Of a DNA stretch of 64,000 bases, positions 25,960-34,424 are shown piece by piece; positions within the stretch are counted from its first letter, which is position 1, and the number at the start of each line of letters is the position of its first letter. Under the pieces are notes generated by a model. It did not search any database, was not told where the DNA came from, and worked only from the letters and a program-made list of their open reading frames with translations. Position numbers and translations under genes: made by a program. Source of the DNA: Microbacterium yannicii (lineage in GTDB: Bacteria > Actinomycetota > Actinomycetes > Actinomycetales > Microbacteriaceae); assembly GCF_024055635.1 (NCBI RefSeq), contig NZ_JAMXMB010000036.1, forward strand, positions 358,864 through 422,863, read 5' to 3'.

Positions 25960-26931
25960 ATGGCCATGCTCGACACCGCCATCACCGAGACCGAGACGCT
26001 GACTGTTGCGAAGCAGTCGCGTCGTCGCCGCGGGGTGCGCGTGCACTTCACGCAGTTCAAGTGGCTGTATCTGCTGCTGCTGCCCGGGATCGTCTACTTC
26101 GTGCTGTTCCGGTACTGGCCGATGTACGGCGCGATCATCGCGTTCAAGGAGTACATCCCGTTCCTCGGCATCTCCGACAGCCCGTGGGTCGGCTTCGCGC
26201 ACTTCGAGGACTTCTTCACGAGCCCGGACTTCCCCCGGCTGCTCGCGAACACGCTGATCCTCGCCCTGCTGAGCCTGCTGATCGCGTTCCCGCTGACGAT
26301 CATCGTCGCGCTGCTGCTCAACGAGCTGCGCGTGACGGTCCTCAAGCGGACGACGCAGACGCTCCTCTACGTTCCGCACTTCCTGTCGTGGACCGTGGTG
26401 GCGTCGCTGACGTACCTGCTGTTCGCCCTCGACGTCGGTCCGCTGTTCCAGCTGATCAACGGCATGCTCGGCACCGACATCAACTTCCTGGCTGATCCGG
26501 CGTGGTTCCGGCCGATCATCGTGCTGCAGGACATCTGGAAGAACACCGGCTGGGGCACGATCATCTTCCTCGCGGCGCTCGCGGGCGTCGATCAGGCCCA
26601 GTACGAGGCCGCCATCATCGACGGGGCGGGTCGGTTCCAGCGGGTGTGGCACATCACCCTGCCCTCGATCATGCCGACCATCATCGTGATGCTCGTGCTG
26701 CAGATGGGCCAGATCCTCAACACCGGCTTCGAGCAGATCTACCTCATGACCAACTCGCTGAACCGCTCGGTGGCCGATGTGTTCGACACCTACGTCTACT
26801 TCATGGGCATCACGCAGGGCTCGTACAGCTACAGCACCGCGGTCGGCCTGTTCAAGGCGGTGGTCGGAGTCGTGCTCATCTTCGGCGCGAACTGGATCGC
26901 CAAGCGCTTCAACCAGGCAGGGATCTTCTGA
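25960..26931 (+). CDS. ABC transporter permease, LplB type
   Basis: This 323-residue permease has the opening typical of LplB-like proteins: a basic tail, then LYLLLLPGIVYFVLFRYWPMYGAIIAFKEY. The EAA loop reads EAAIIDGAGRFQRVWHITLP. Near the C-terminus, FEQIYLMTNSLNRSVADVFDTYVY is also characteristic of this subfamily. About six spans are predicted. It follows the binding protein by 59 bases and overlaps the next permease by one base (TGATG), so the two membrane subunits are coupled. Confidence 0.92.
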   Translation: MAMLDTAITETETLTVAKQSRRRRGVRVHFTQFKWLYLLLLPGIVYFVLFRYWPMYGAIIAFKEYIPFLGISDSPWVGFAHFEDFFTSPDFPRLLANTLILALLSLLIAFPLTIIVALLLNELRVTVLKRTTQTLLYVPHFLSWTVVASLTYLLFALDVGPLFQLINGMLGTDINFLADPAWFRPIIVLQDIWKNTGWGTIIFLAALAGVDQAQYEAAIIDGAGRFQRVWHITLPSIMPTIIVMLVLQMGQILNTGFEQIYLMTNSLNRSVADVFDTYVYFMGITQGSYSYSTAVGLFKAVVGVVLIFGANWIAKRFNQAGIF

Positions 26932-27812
26932 TGGCTCGCGAGAAGTACCGCTTCAACACCCCCGCCGGCCGCGTGTTCGACGTGTTCAACGTCGCGCTCA
27001 TGGCGGCGATCGGGATCGTCGCACTCATCCCGTTCATCTTCGTGCTGGCAGGGTCGTTCGCGACCGAGGCCGAGCTCGCGACCCGGTCTTTCTTCCTGTG
27101 GCCCGAGACGTTCTCACTCGACGCGTACGAGGCGATCTTCACCAGCTCCGCGTTCGTGCGCGCGCTCATCACGACGATCGTGGTGACCGCCGTGGGCACG
27201 CTCGTGCAGCTGACGCTGACGGCGGCCATGGCGTACCCGCTCAGCAAGGCCAATCTGCCCGGCGGCCGTCTGATCCTGTCGCTGATCGTGTTCACCATGG
27301 TCTTCGGCGGCGGCATGATCCCGACGTTCCTCGTCGTGAAGGACCTGGGGCTGCTCAACAACTACTGGGCGCTCATCCTGCCGATGGCGATCAACCCGTT
27401 CAGCCTCATCATCATCAAGAACTTCTTCCAGCAGCTGCCGGCCGAGCTGGAGGAGTCGGCGAAGATCGACGGCGCGAACGAGCTGCAGACCCTCTGGAAC
27501 ATCGTGCTGCCGCTGTCGAAGCCGGTGCTCGCGACGTTCGCGCTGTTCTACGCGGTCGGCATCTGGAACGACTTCATGTCGCCGCTGCTGTACCTCAACG
27601 ACAGCTCGATGTGGACGCTGCAGATGTTCCTGCGCCAGGTGACGGTGGCCACCGACCTGTCGATCGTCGAGTCCGATCCGACCCAGCTGCCGCCCGCGCA
27701 GGGCATCAAGTTCGCGGTCATCATCGTCGCGACCCTGCCGATCGTGCTGTTCTACCCGTTCCTGCAGAAGCACTTCGCGAAGGGGATGCTGATCGGATCG
27801 GTGAAGGGGTGA
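26931..27812 (+). CDS. ABC transporter permease, YtcP/LplC type
   Basis: This 293-residue permease begins MAREKYRFNTPAGRVFDVFN and has about six spans. Its MVFGGGMIPTFLVVKDLGLLNNYWALILP segment is a hallmark of the YtcP/LplC subfamily. The EAA-like loop is ELEESAKIDGANELQTLW, with the first Ala replaced by Ser, as is common in this group. The C-terminus MLIGSVKG fits the family. It overlaps the upstream permease by one base and the following DUF1961 gene by four (GTGA). Confidence 0.92.
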   Translation: MAREKYRFNTPAGRVFDVFNVALMAAIGIVALIPFIFVLAGSFATEAELATRSFFLWPETFSLDAYEAIFTSSAFVRALITTIVVTAVGTLVQLTLTAAMAYPLSKANLPGGRLILSLIVFTMVFGGGMIPTFLVVKDLGLLNNYWALILPMAINPFSLIIIKNFFQQLPAELEESAKIDGANELQTLWNIVLPLSKPVLATFALFYAVGIWNDFMSPLLYLNDSSMWTLQMFLRQVTVATDLSIVESDPTQLPPAQGIKFAVIIVATLPIVLFYPFLQKHFAKGMLIGSVKG

Positions 27813-28453
27813 CGCTGCTGTATCGCAACCCGCTGGCTACGGCATCCGATCTGGACGGCTGGGTCGCCGAGGGTCCCGTGAGCGCACGCGGCGCCGATGG
27901 CGCGCTGGCGCTGTCGAGCGGGGGAGGAGCCGACGACCACTGGACGCTGTGGTGCCCCGAGGTCTTCCCCGACCGCATCCGCGTCACCTGGGAGTTCTCC
28001 CCGCGGGAGGAGCCGGGCCTCGCGATGCTGTTCTTCGGCGCCTCGGCGCGGGACGGCGGCGGCATCTTCGACGACGGCGTCGCCCACCGCACCGGGCGGT
28101 ACCCGCAGTACCACTCCGGCGACATCCGCACCCTGCACGTGTCGTACTTCCGCCGGCGGTGGGATGACGAACGCGCGTTCCACACGTGCAACCTGCGCAA
28201 ATCGCCGGGGTTCCATCTGGTGTCTCAGGGCGCGGACCCGCTGCCACCGGTCGTCGACGCGAAGGACGCGTTCTACCGCATCGAGGTCGTGAAGGACGCC
28301 GCGCGCGTCGCGTTCTCGATCGACGACCTGCCCCTCTTCTCCTGGACCGACGACGAGTCCACCGGCCCGCGTGTGCGCGCAGGCCGGATCGGCTTCCGTC
28401 AGATGGCGCCGCTCGTCGCCCATTACCGCAACCTGGAGGTTCACTCGCTGTGA
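27809..28453 (+). CDS. DUF1961 family protein (YesU-like)
   Basis: This 214-residue protein starts at a GTG overlapping the permease stop. Its pattern, WVAEGPVSARG, WCPEVFPDRIRVTWEFSP, PGLAMLFFGASA, YHSGDIRTLHVSYFRR and CNLRKSPGFHLVSQGADP, matches the DUF1961 family, whose Bacillus member YesU belongs to the rhamnogalacturonan gene cluster. It looks like a concanavalin-type beta-sandwich, so a lyase, hydrolase or sugar-binding role is possible; the function is not established. It lacks a signal peptide. Its position between the importer and a PcRGLX/YetA-like protein, with overlaps at both ends, argues for a cytoplasmic role on the imported oligosaccharide. Confidence 0.82.
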   Translation: MTLLYRNPLATASDLDGWVAEGPVSARGADGALALSSGGGADDHWTLWCPEVFPDRIRVTWEFSPREEPGLAMLFFGASARDGGGIFDDGVAHRTGRYPQYHSGDIRTLHVSYFRRRWDDERAFHTCNLRKSPGFHLVSQGADPLPPVVDAKDAFYRIEVVKDAARVAFSIDDLPLFSWTDDESTGPRVRAGRIGFRQMAPLVAHYRNLEVHSL

Positions 28454-31146
28454 CCGCTTCACCCATCCCGCTCCGCTGGCTCGATGACGCCCCGCCCGCC
28501 CGCCTGCCCGGAGGTGCGACATGGGGTGTCCCGCTTCCGCGCGGCACCGTCGCCTCGCCTTCCGCACTCGGGCTGCGAGAGGTCGACGGCTCGTTCCTTC
28601 CGGCCCAGTTCTGGCCCCTCGCGACGTGGCCCGACGGCTCACTCAAGTGGGCCGGCTGCGCCGTCGGCGCGCTGGAGGCGCCCACCCAGTACGAGGTGGT
28701 GGTGGATGCCGGCGATACCGGTGCCGGTGCCGGTGCCGGTGCCGGTGCCGGTGCCCGGCCGCTGAGCGAGCGCCAGCGAGACGAAGCGCAGCGCGTGCGG
28801 GTGAAGCAGACGCCCGACGAGATCGTCGTCTCCAACGGTGTCGTCGACATCGCCTTCGCGCGTCCCGAGCATGCGGCGGTCGACACCCTCGTCCGCCGCG
28901 TCGTGCGTGACGGTCGCAGCGTCGCCGAGGATCTCCGGCTGGTCAGCCTGCTGCAGGACGAGGTGACGGAGGACGGCGGCGCCGCGCCCCGACGGCATTT
29001 CCGCTCGAGCATCCGCACCGTCGAGGTCGAGCAGGACGGCCCGGTGCGGGCGGTGGTGAGGCTCGAGGGGGTCCACCGCGCCGCTGACGGCTCGCGCCAG
29101 TGGCTGCCGTTCACCGTGCGCGTCGTGGTCGTCGCCGGATCCGCCGATGTGCGGGTCGTGCACAGCGTGGTGTGGGACGGCGATGCCGAGCACGACTTCC
29201 TGTCGGGGCTCGGCCTGCGCGCCGACGTGCCGCTGCGCGCTGCGCTGCACGACCGCCACGTGCGGTTCGCCGGCGCCGACGGCGGGTTCTTCGCCGAGGC
29301 GGTGCGCGGGCTGACGGGGCTCCGCCGCGACCCGGGCGCCGATGTGCGCGCCGCCCAGATCCGTGGTGAGCAGACGCCGCCGACCGCGACGTGGAACCCC
29401 GAGGTGTCCGAACGCCTGGAGCTCATCCCGGCGTGGGGCGACGTCACGCTCACCCAGCTCAGCGCCGATGGATTCGGCATCCGCAAGCGCACCGCGCGCG
29501 GTCACGCGTGGATCGATGCCGGAGCGGGCACCCGCGCAGAGGGCTACGTCGCGATCAGCGATCCGACCGGCGGCTTCGGGGTCGGCATCCGCTCGTTCTG
29601 GCAGTCCCACCCGGGCCAGCTCGACCTCCGGCGGGCGACGAGCGAGAGGGCCGAGCTCACCGCCTGGCTGTACGCACCCGAGGCGCAGCCGATGGACGTG
29701 CGGTTCTACCACGACGGTCTCGGGCAGGACGACTTCGCGACGCAGCTCGAGGGCCTCGAGATCACCTACGAGGACTACGAGCCCGGCTTCGGTGACGCCC
29801 ACGGCGTGGCCCGCACGCATGAGCTGACCCTCTTCGCGTATGCCGCGACCCCCGCGATCGAGGAGGTCGCGGCATCCGTCGCCGCAGTCCAGCGCCCGCC
29901 GCTGCTGCAGCCGACGCCCGAGCACCTGCACGCGGTCGGCGTGTTCGGCGACTGGGCGCCGGTCGACCGGTCGACTCCTGCCCGCGCCGAGATCGAGGAC
30001 AGCGTCGACTTCCTGCTCGACTACTACCTCGGCCAGATCGATCAGCGCCGCTGGTACGGCTTCTGGAACTACGGCGACGTCATGCACGCGTACGACCTCG
30101 ACCGGCACGTGTGGCGCTACGACGTCGGGGGGTACGCGTGGGACAACAGCGAGCTGTCACCCGATCTCTGGCTCTGGTACTCGTACCTGCGCACCGGGCG
30201 GGCCGACGTGTTCAGACTCGCCGAGGCGATGACCAGGCACACCGGCGAGGTGGACGTCTATCACCTCGGCCGATGGCAGGGCCTGGGCTCGCGCCACAAC
30301 GTGCAGCACTGGGGATGCAGCGCCAAGCAGCTGCGCATCTCGAGCCCTATTTACCGGCGCATCTTCCACTTCCTCACCGCCGATGAGCGGGTCGGCGATC
30401 TGCTCACCGAGCTGCGCGACAGCGACGAGCGCTTCGTCGACACGGATCCCACGCGCAAGGTGCGCACGGATGCCGCGACCTATCGTCCTGACCGCGGCGC
30501 CCTCGCCGTCGGGCTCGGCACCGACTGGGGAGCGCTCGCCGCGACCTGGCTCGCCGACTGGGAGCGCACGGGCAACGAGCGCTCGCGCGACCGGCTGCTG
30601 GGCACGATGGCCGACATCGGCGCGCTGCCGCACGGCTTCCTGACCGGCGAGGCGCTGTACGACATCGAGACCGGCCGCTTCGACACGACTCGCGACCGGG
30701 TCGCGGTGTCGCACCTCAGCGCCGTGTTCGGACTCGTCGAGGTGTGCAGCGAGCTGATCGACCTCGTCGACGTCCCGGGATTCCGCGAGGCATGGCTCGA
30801 GTACTGCCGCCTCTACCTCGCCTCCCCCGAGGAGCAGGAGGCGGCCGTCGGCCAGCGGCTCACCGGCATCCATCTCGAACAGGCGCACAGTCGCTTGACC
30901 GCCTACGCTGCGGCGAGCACGGGTGACGAGACGATGGCGGATGCCGCGTGGCAGGCGTTCGAGGGCATCGGCGAGTGGCTGGTGCACCGACGGGACTTCG
31001 TGCTCCGCCGCGTGGACGGTCCGGCTGTGCTGAACCCTGTGGACGAGGCGCCGAGCGTCGGCACCAACGACGTGGCCCAGTACGGCCTTGCGGCGATCCA
31101 GAACCTCGCGCTGATCGGCGACCGCCTGCCCGAGCTGCGCTCGTAG
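28450..31146 (+). CDS. PcRGLX/YetA-like exo-rhamnogalacturonan lyase family protein
   Basis: This 898-residue protein matches the PcRGLX/YetA family (PL26-type). The founding enzyme, from Penicillium, is an exo-acting rhamnogalacturonan lyase. The N-terminal beta domain starts PIPLRWLDDAPPARLPGGATWGVPLPRG, with LKWAG nearby. The C-terminal helical domain contains RRWYGFWNYGDVMHAYD, YDVGGYAWDNSELSPDLWLWYSY, and SRHNVQHWGCSAKQLRIS. No signal peptide is seen, so it should act in the cytoplasm. The GTG start overlaps the DUF1961 stop. Residues 91-114 are an odd insertion: six Gly-Ala pairs followed by a translated dispersed repeat. It is the last gene of its operon; a hairpin follows the stop. 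Confidence 0.82.
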   Translation: MTASPIPLRWLDDAPPARLPGGATWGVPLPRGTVASPSALGLREVDGSFLPAQFWPLATWPDGSLKWAGCAVGALEAPTQYEVVVDAGDTGAGAGAGAGAGARPLSERQRDEAQRVRVKQTPDEIVVSNGVVDIAFARPEHAAVDTLVRRVVRDGRSVAEDLRLVSLLQDEVTEDGGAAPRRHFRSSIRTVEVEQDGPVRAVVRLEGVHRAADGSRQWLPFTVRVVVVAGSADVRVVHSVVWDGDAEHDFLSGLGLRADVPLRAALHDRHVRFAGADGGFFAEAVRGLTGLRRDPGADVRAAQIRGEQTPPTATWNPEVSERLELIPAWGDVTLTQLSADGFGIRKRTARGHAWIDAGAGTRAEGYVAISDPTGGFGVGIRSFWQSHPGQLDLRRATSERAELTAWLYAPEAQPMDVRFYHDGLGQDDFATQLEGLEITYEDYEPGFGDAHGVARTHELTLFAYAATPAIEEVAASVAAVQRPPLLQPTPEHLHAVGVFGDWAPVDRSTPARAEIEDSVDFLLDYYLGQIDQRRWYGFWNYGDVMHAYDLDRHVWRYDVGGYAWDNSELSPDLWLWYSYLRTGRADVFRLAEAMTRHTGEVDVYHLGRWQGLGSRHNVQHWGCSAKQLRISSPIYRRIFHFLTADERVGDLLTELRDSDERFVDTDPTRKVRTDAATYRPDRGALAVGLGTDWGALAATWLADWERTGNERSRDRLLGTMADIGALPHGFLTGEALYDIETGRFDTTRDRVAVSHLSAVFGLVEVCSELIDLVDVPGFREAWLEYCRLYLASPEEQEAAVGQRLTGIHLEQAHSRLTAYAAASTGDETMADAAWQAFEGIGEWLVHRRDFVLRRVDGPAVLNPVDEAPSVGTNDVAQYGLAAIQNLALIGDRLPELRS
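28720..28789. repeat. GGTGCC hexamer repeat plus dispersed repeat inside the lyase gene
   Basis: Six perfect GGTGCC units (28720-28755) are followed by a copy of the dispersed repeat (28762-28789, core CTGAGCGAGCGCCAGCGAG). Both are in frame and encode (Gly-Ala)6 then PLSERQRDEAQ. The same repeat family appears at 44334-44481, 51977-52151, 53655-53930 and the right window edge. The insertion lies in a surface-loop-like region of the N-terminal domain, which probably explains why it is tolerated. Confidence 0.8.
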
Positions 31147-31159
31147 CCGGCACTCGCTT

Positions 31160-31177
31160 CCCACGCAGGTGCGTGGG
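31160..31177 (+). terminator. Hairpin after the lyase operon
   Basis: A perfect 8-bp stem CCCACGCA / TGCGTGGG with a two-base loop lies 14 bases after the lyase stop, followed by GGGG rather than a T-run. It is a plausible transcript end or RNA-stabilising hairpin between convergent operons. Confidence 0.5.
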
Positions 31178-31201
31178 GGGAGCCGGATGACCGCGGTCAG
31201 C

Positions 31202-31326
31202 CTCGCTCGGCCGCGGTCATCGGGCGGGCGGGGTCACCCCTCGGCCACGGTCTTGCCCGGCCGCGTCATCGGGCGACCCTGGGCACCCGCTCGGCCGCCG
31301 TCTCGCTCGGCCGCGGTCATCGGGCG
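31202..31326. repeat. About 50-bp tandem repeat between convergent genes
   Basis: A 25-bp segment (beginning CTCGCTCGGCCGCGG) occurs identically at 31202-31226 and 31302-31326, exactly 100 bp apart, with a degenerate copy about halfway (31253-31277). The rest of the 205-base gap 31147-31351 holds the hairpin described above and a GC-rich CCCGGG stretch. No gene is supported here. Confidence 0.65.
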
Positions 31327-31351
31327 ACCCGGGTGATCCCGGGGGCCCGGG

Positions 31352-32452
31352 TCATCCGACCGGGTCTGGTCCTCGGCGATCGGTGACCGGGCTGGCGAAC
31401 CCGCGCCGGTGCGTGGGGTGTGCGGCGAGCGCGTCGGGGGTCACGACGGCGCCGTCGGCGGCGGCCGACGCGTAGACCGCCGCCACGAGCTCGAACGAGC
31501 GTGCCGGCTCCTCGCCGACGGCGGGAAGCGGGCCGCCGCTGCGCAGCGCGTCGAAGACGTCCCGGATGAGCACGTCGTGGCCGCTGGGTTCCTCGGCGTC
31601 GGGGAGGGCCCAGTCGCCGGCCTGGTCTTCGAAGCCGGGGGCCGGCGTGATGCGCCAGTTCTCGTGCCCGTGTCCGTACAGGTGGTCGACGGTGATCGTC
31701 GCGCGCTGCGTGTCGATCCGGATGGAGCTCGTCTCGCGCGGTGACACGGCGCTCGTGACGACCGAGGCGATCGCGCCGTTCGCGAACGCGACGGTCGCCG
31801 TCGAGGCATCCTCGGTCTGCGTCTCGCGATCGAGCCGCCAGAGGCGCGCCTGCACGCTCTCCCAGTCTCCGAGCAGGAACGCCAGCAGATCGATCTGGTG
31901 GATCGCGTGACCGAGCGTCGGGCCTCCGCCCTCCGTCTCCCACTTGCCGCGCCACGGCACCGCGAAATAGGCGGGATCGCGGAACCACAGCGTCTGGCAC
32001 TGCGCGATGAGTGGACGCCCGAACGCGCCGTCGTCGAGCAGGCGCTTCACATGCGCGGCGGCCGTGCCGGTGCGCTGCTGGAACACCACGACGAGCTCGC
32101 GGCCGGCAGCGGCTGCCGCGCTGCGCATCTCGTCCAGCTCTTGGAGGCTGGGCGCCGGCGGCTTCTCGACGATGACGTGCGCGCCCGCGGTCGACGCAGC
32201 CACGGCCTGGTCGCGGTGCGCCACCGGGGGAGTGCACACGTGCACGACGTCAGGACGCTCGGTCTCGAGCAGGCTGTCCAGGTCGTCGTACACCGCAGGG
32301 CCGCCGAACTCGCGCGCGAAGGCCGCCGCGGAGTCCCGCGACAGGTCGGTGACCGCGACCAGCTCCGCGTGCGGGTATGCCGCGATGGCCTGCGCATGGG
32401 CGTGCGCGATCGCCCCGGTTCCGACGATCGCGCAGCGGAGGGTGTCGGTCAC
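31352..32452 (-). CDS. Gfo/Idh/MocA family oxidoreductase
   Basis: This 366-residue NAD(P)-dependent sugar oxidoreductase begins with the Rossmann motif CAIVGTGAIAHAHA and has the EKP motif in VIVEKPPAPS. The substrate domain shows GGGPTLGHAIHQIDLLAFLLG, with the GG...H..D catalytic pattern. The start is a GTG with GAAGGAG at good spacing. It is not closely similar to the other Gfo/Idh protein of this window (11893-13095), which is longer and has a variant nucleotide loop. A LacI-type palindrome lies 76 bases upstream. It may oxidise or reduce a monosaccharide released from pectin; the substrate is unknown. Confidence 0.88.
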   Translation of the reverse strand: MTDTLRCAIVGTGAIAHAHAQAIAAYPHAELVAVTDLSRDSAAAFAREFGGPAVYDDLDSLLETERPDVVHVCTPPVAHRDQAVAASTAGAHVIVEKPPAPSLQELDEMRSAAAAAGRELVVVFQQRTGTAAAHVKRLLDDGAFGRPLIAQCQTLWFRDPAYFAVPWRGKWETEGGGPTLGHAIHQIDLLAFLLGDWESVQARLWRLDRETQTEDASTATVAFANGAIASVVTSAVSPRETSSIRIDTQRATITVDHLYGHGHENWRITPAPGFEDQAGDWALPDAEEPSGHDVLIRDVFDALRSGGPLPAVGEEPARSFELVAAVYASAAADGAVVTPDALAAHPTHRRGFASPVTDRRGPDPVG

Positions 32453-32527
32453 GGTGGCTCCTTCGACGGTGGGGAACGGATGCCGCGGCCCGCGGCATCC
32501 GCATGTTCCAGGCTATGCTCTACGCCC

Positions 32528-32541
32528 GGAAAGCGCTATCC
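32528..32541. promoter_or_regulatory. LacI-type operator (GGAAAGCGCTATCC)
   Basis: This 14-bp CG-centred palindrome lies between the exporter stop and the Gfo/Idh start. It belongs to the GGWAA-like class also seen at 13155, 34355, 36191 and 53119. Its position upstream of 32452 suggests that the oxidoreductase has its own repressed promoter and is not simply read from the exporter gene. Confidence 0.65.
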
Positions 32542-32587
32542 CGATGCGTCTTCGTGTTCTTTGTGATTGCTCGCGGGGCAGTGGGCG

Positions 32588-34375
32588 TCAGCGCGGGCGG
32601 CCGGCCTGCGTGGCGTGGAGGTGGGCGTAGCGGCCGTCCGCTGCGAGCAGGTCGTCGTGGGCGCCGATCTCGACGACCCGCCCGTGCTCGAGCACCACGA
32701 TGCGGTCGGCTTGGCGGATCGTCGACAGCCGGTGGGCGACGACCAGAGTGGTGCGGCCGCGCATCAGCCGATTGAGCGCCTCCTTGACGAGTTCCTCCGA
32801 CTCGGGATCGAGGGCCGAGGTGGCCTCGTCGAGGAGCAGGATCCGCGGATCGCGGACGAGTGCCCGCGCGATCGCGAGACGCTGTCGCTGCCCGCCCGAG
32901 AGGCGGGCACCGCGTTCGCCGACCACCGTGTCCCAGCCGTCGGGGAGCACGTCGACGAACTCGGCGGCGTTCGCGTCGCGCAGCGCCTGGCGCAGGCGCT
33001 CCTCGGTCGCGTCGTCGAGACCGTACGCGATGTTCTCCCGGATCGTCCCCTCGAACAGCACCGATTCCTGCGGCACGACCGAGACCGACTGGCGCACCGT
33101 CCGCAGGTCGAGGCCCTGCATGTCGGCGCCGTCGAGGAGGATCCGTCCGGACGTCGGCCGCACGAAGCCGAGTACGAGGTTGAGCATCGTCGACTTGCCG
33201 GATCCGGACGAGCCGACGAAGGCCACTGTCTCGCCGGGAGGGATGTCGAGCGAGACGTCGTGGACGGCATCCCGTTCCGCGCCGTCGTAGCGGTGCGACA
33301 CGTGCTGGAGCTCGAGGTGGCCGCCGACCCGTGCGACGGGGCTCTTGCCCTCGTTCTGCTCGAGGTCGGGTTCCTGCAGCACCTCGGAGATCGACCGCAT
33401 CGACTCGAGGCCGCGGGCGCCGACCGGGATGAGCATGAGCAGCGACGTCAGCCCCTGCGTGAGCAGCGTGAAGTACGACGACAGCAGCACGACCTCGCCG
33501 GGAGTGATGGGGAGGATGCCGGTGAGCGCGAAGATCGCCGCGAGCACGAGGCATCCGAGTCCCAGCAGCTGCATCGCGACCCACGAGATCGACGCGACGT
33601 GTCCGTTGAGCATGTCGAGGTCGAGCCCTGCGCGACGCACGCCGTCGGCGCCGGCCTGCACGCGCGAGACCGCGGTGCGCTCGAGCCCGTGGGCACGGGT
33701 CACGGGGATGAGCGACGCCATCTCGCCCACGCGGGCGGCGAAGCCCTCCACCTCGCGGCGGAACACCTCGTTGCGGGCGCGCGAACGGCGGCTGAGGGCG
33801 GCGCGCAGCACGAGCGCGATGGGCACCGTGAGGGCGTAGACCGGCAGGAACTGCGGCACGGCGATCGCTGTCATGACGATCGCGCCGATCAGCACCATCG
33901 TCGACGACAGCAGGGGGTGGGTGACCTGCTGCAGCATCAGCTCGACGTTCTCGACGTCGCGCACCACCTTCGTCTGCACGATCGATGAGCTCACCCGCGT
34001 GTGATAGCCGATCGACAGGCTCTGCAGCCGCGCCGCGAGCGCGTTGCGCAGGTCGGCGCCGGTGTCGCGCACCACGGTCATGAAGTTGCGCGTGTAGACG
34101 ATGTGCATCGGGTAGTTCTGGATCAGCAGCACCGCGGCGACCGCGAACCAGACCAGCACCGTCGAGACCTCGCCGCCGGTCGCGACGAGGTCGATGATCT
34201 TCGCCGTCACCACCGGCAGGAACCACAGCGGGATCTCTTTGCAGGCGAAAGCGAGCAGCGCCGCAGTCATGCGGGCGGGCCGCCGCGCGAGCAGGCGCAG
34301 CACGGATCGCCCCGGCCGGGGGCCCTGTGCGATGGAGATGGTGCGAATGGCGCCGGTAAACGCTTTCTGCGTCAT
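32588..34375 (-). CDS. ABC exporter, fused membrane and ATPase domains
   Basis: This 595-residue protein joins an exporter-type membrane domain (about six spans, residues 30-310) to an ATPase domain. The ATPase has Walker A GSSGSGKST, the Q-loop region VVPQESVLFEGTIREN, signature LSGGQRQRLAIARAL, Walker B ILLLDEATSALD and the H-loop VVAHRLST. It is a half-transporter expected to form a dimer; the exported substrate is unknown. No ribosome binding site precedes the ATG at 34375, and TACCAT lies seven bases before it, so the transcript may be leaderless. A LacI-type palindrome overlaps codons 3-7. This places an efflux-type pump under the control pattern of the pectin genes, which is unusual. 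Confidence 0.88.
   Translation of the reverse strand: MTQKAFTGAIRTISIAQGPRPGRSVLRLLARRPARMTAALLAFACKEIPLWFLPVVTAKIIDLVATGGEVSTVLVWFAVAAVLLIQNYPMHIVYTRNFMTVVRDTGADLRNALAARLQSLSIGYHTRVSSSIVQTKVVRDVENVELMLQQVTHPLLSSTMVLIGAIVMTAIAVPQFLPVYALTVPIALVLRAALSRRSRARNEVFRREVEGFAARVGEMASLIPVTRAHGLERTAVSRVQAGADGVRRAGLDLDMLNGHVASISWVAMQLLGLGCLVLAAIFALTGILPITPGEVVLLSSYFTLLTQGLTSLLMLIPVGARGLESMRSISEVLQEPDLEQNEGKSPVARVGGHLELQHVSHRYDGAERDAVHDVSLDIPPGETVAFVGSSGSGKSTMLNLVLGFVRPTSGRILLDGADMQGLDLRTVRQSVSVVPQESVLFEGTIRENIAYGLDDATEERLRQALRDANAAEFVDVLPDGWDTVVGERGARLSGGQRQRLAIARALVRDPRILLLDEATSALDPESEELVKEALNRLMRGRTTLVVAHRLSTIRQADRIVVLEHGRVVEIGAHDDLLAADGRYAHLHATQAGRPR
34355..34368. promoter_or_regulatory. LacI-type operator overlapping a gene start (GGTAAACGCTTTCT)
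   Basis: The palindrome overlaps codons 3-7 of the exporter gene and lies 57 bases before the divergent esterase start. One bound repressor could block both promoters: as a roadblock just downstream of a leaderless exporter start, and upstream of or near the esterase promoter. The sequence class matches the site at the LacI gene's own promoter (36191). Confidence 0.65.
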
Positions 34376-34424
34376 GATGCAATGGTACCGACGCATGCCG
34401 CGACCGACCTCGAGAAGGGCAGAA

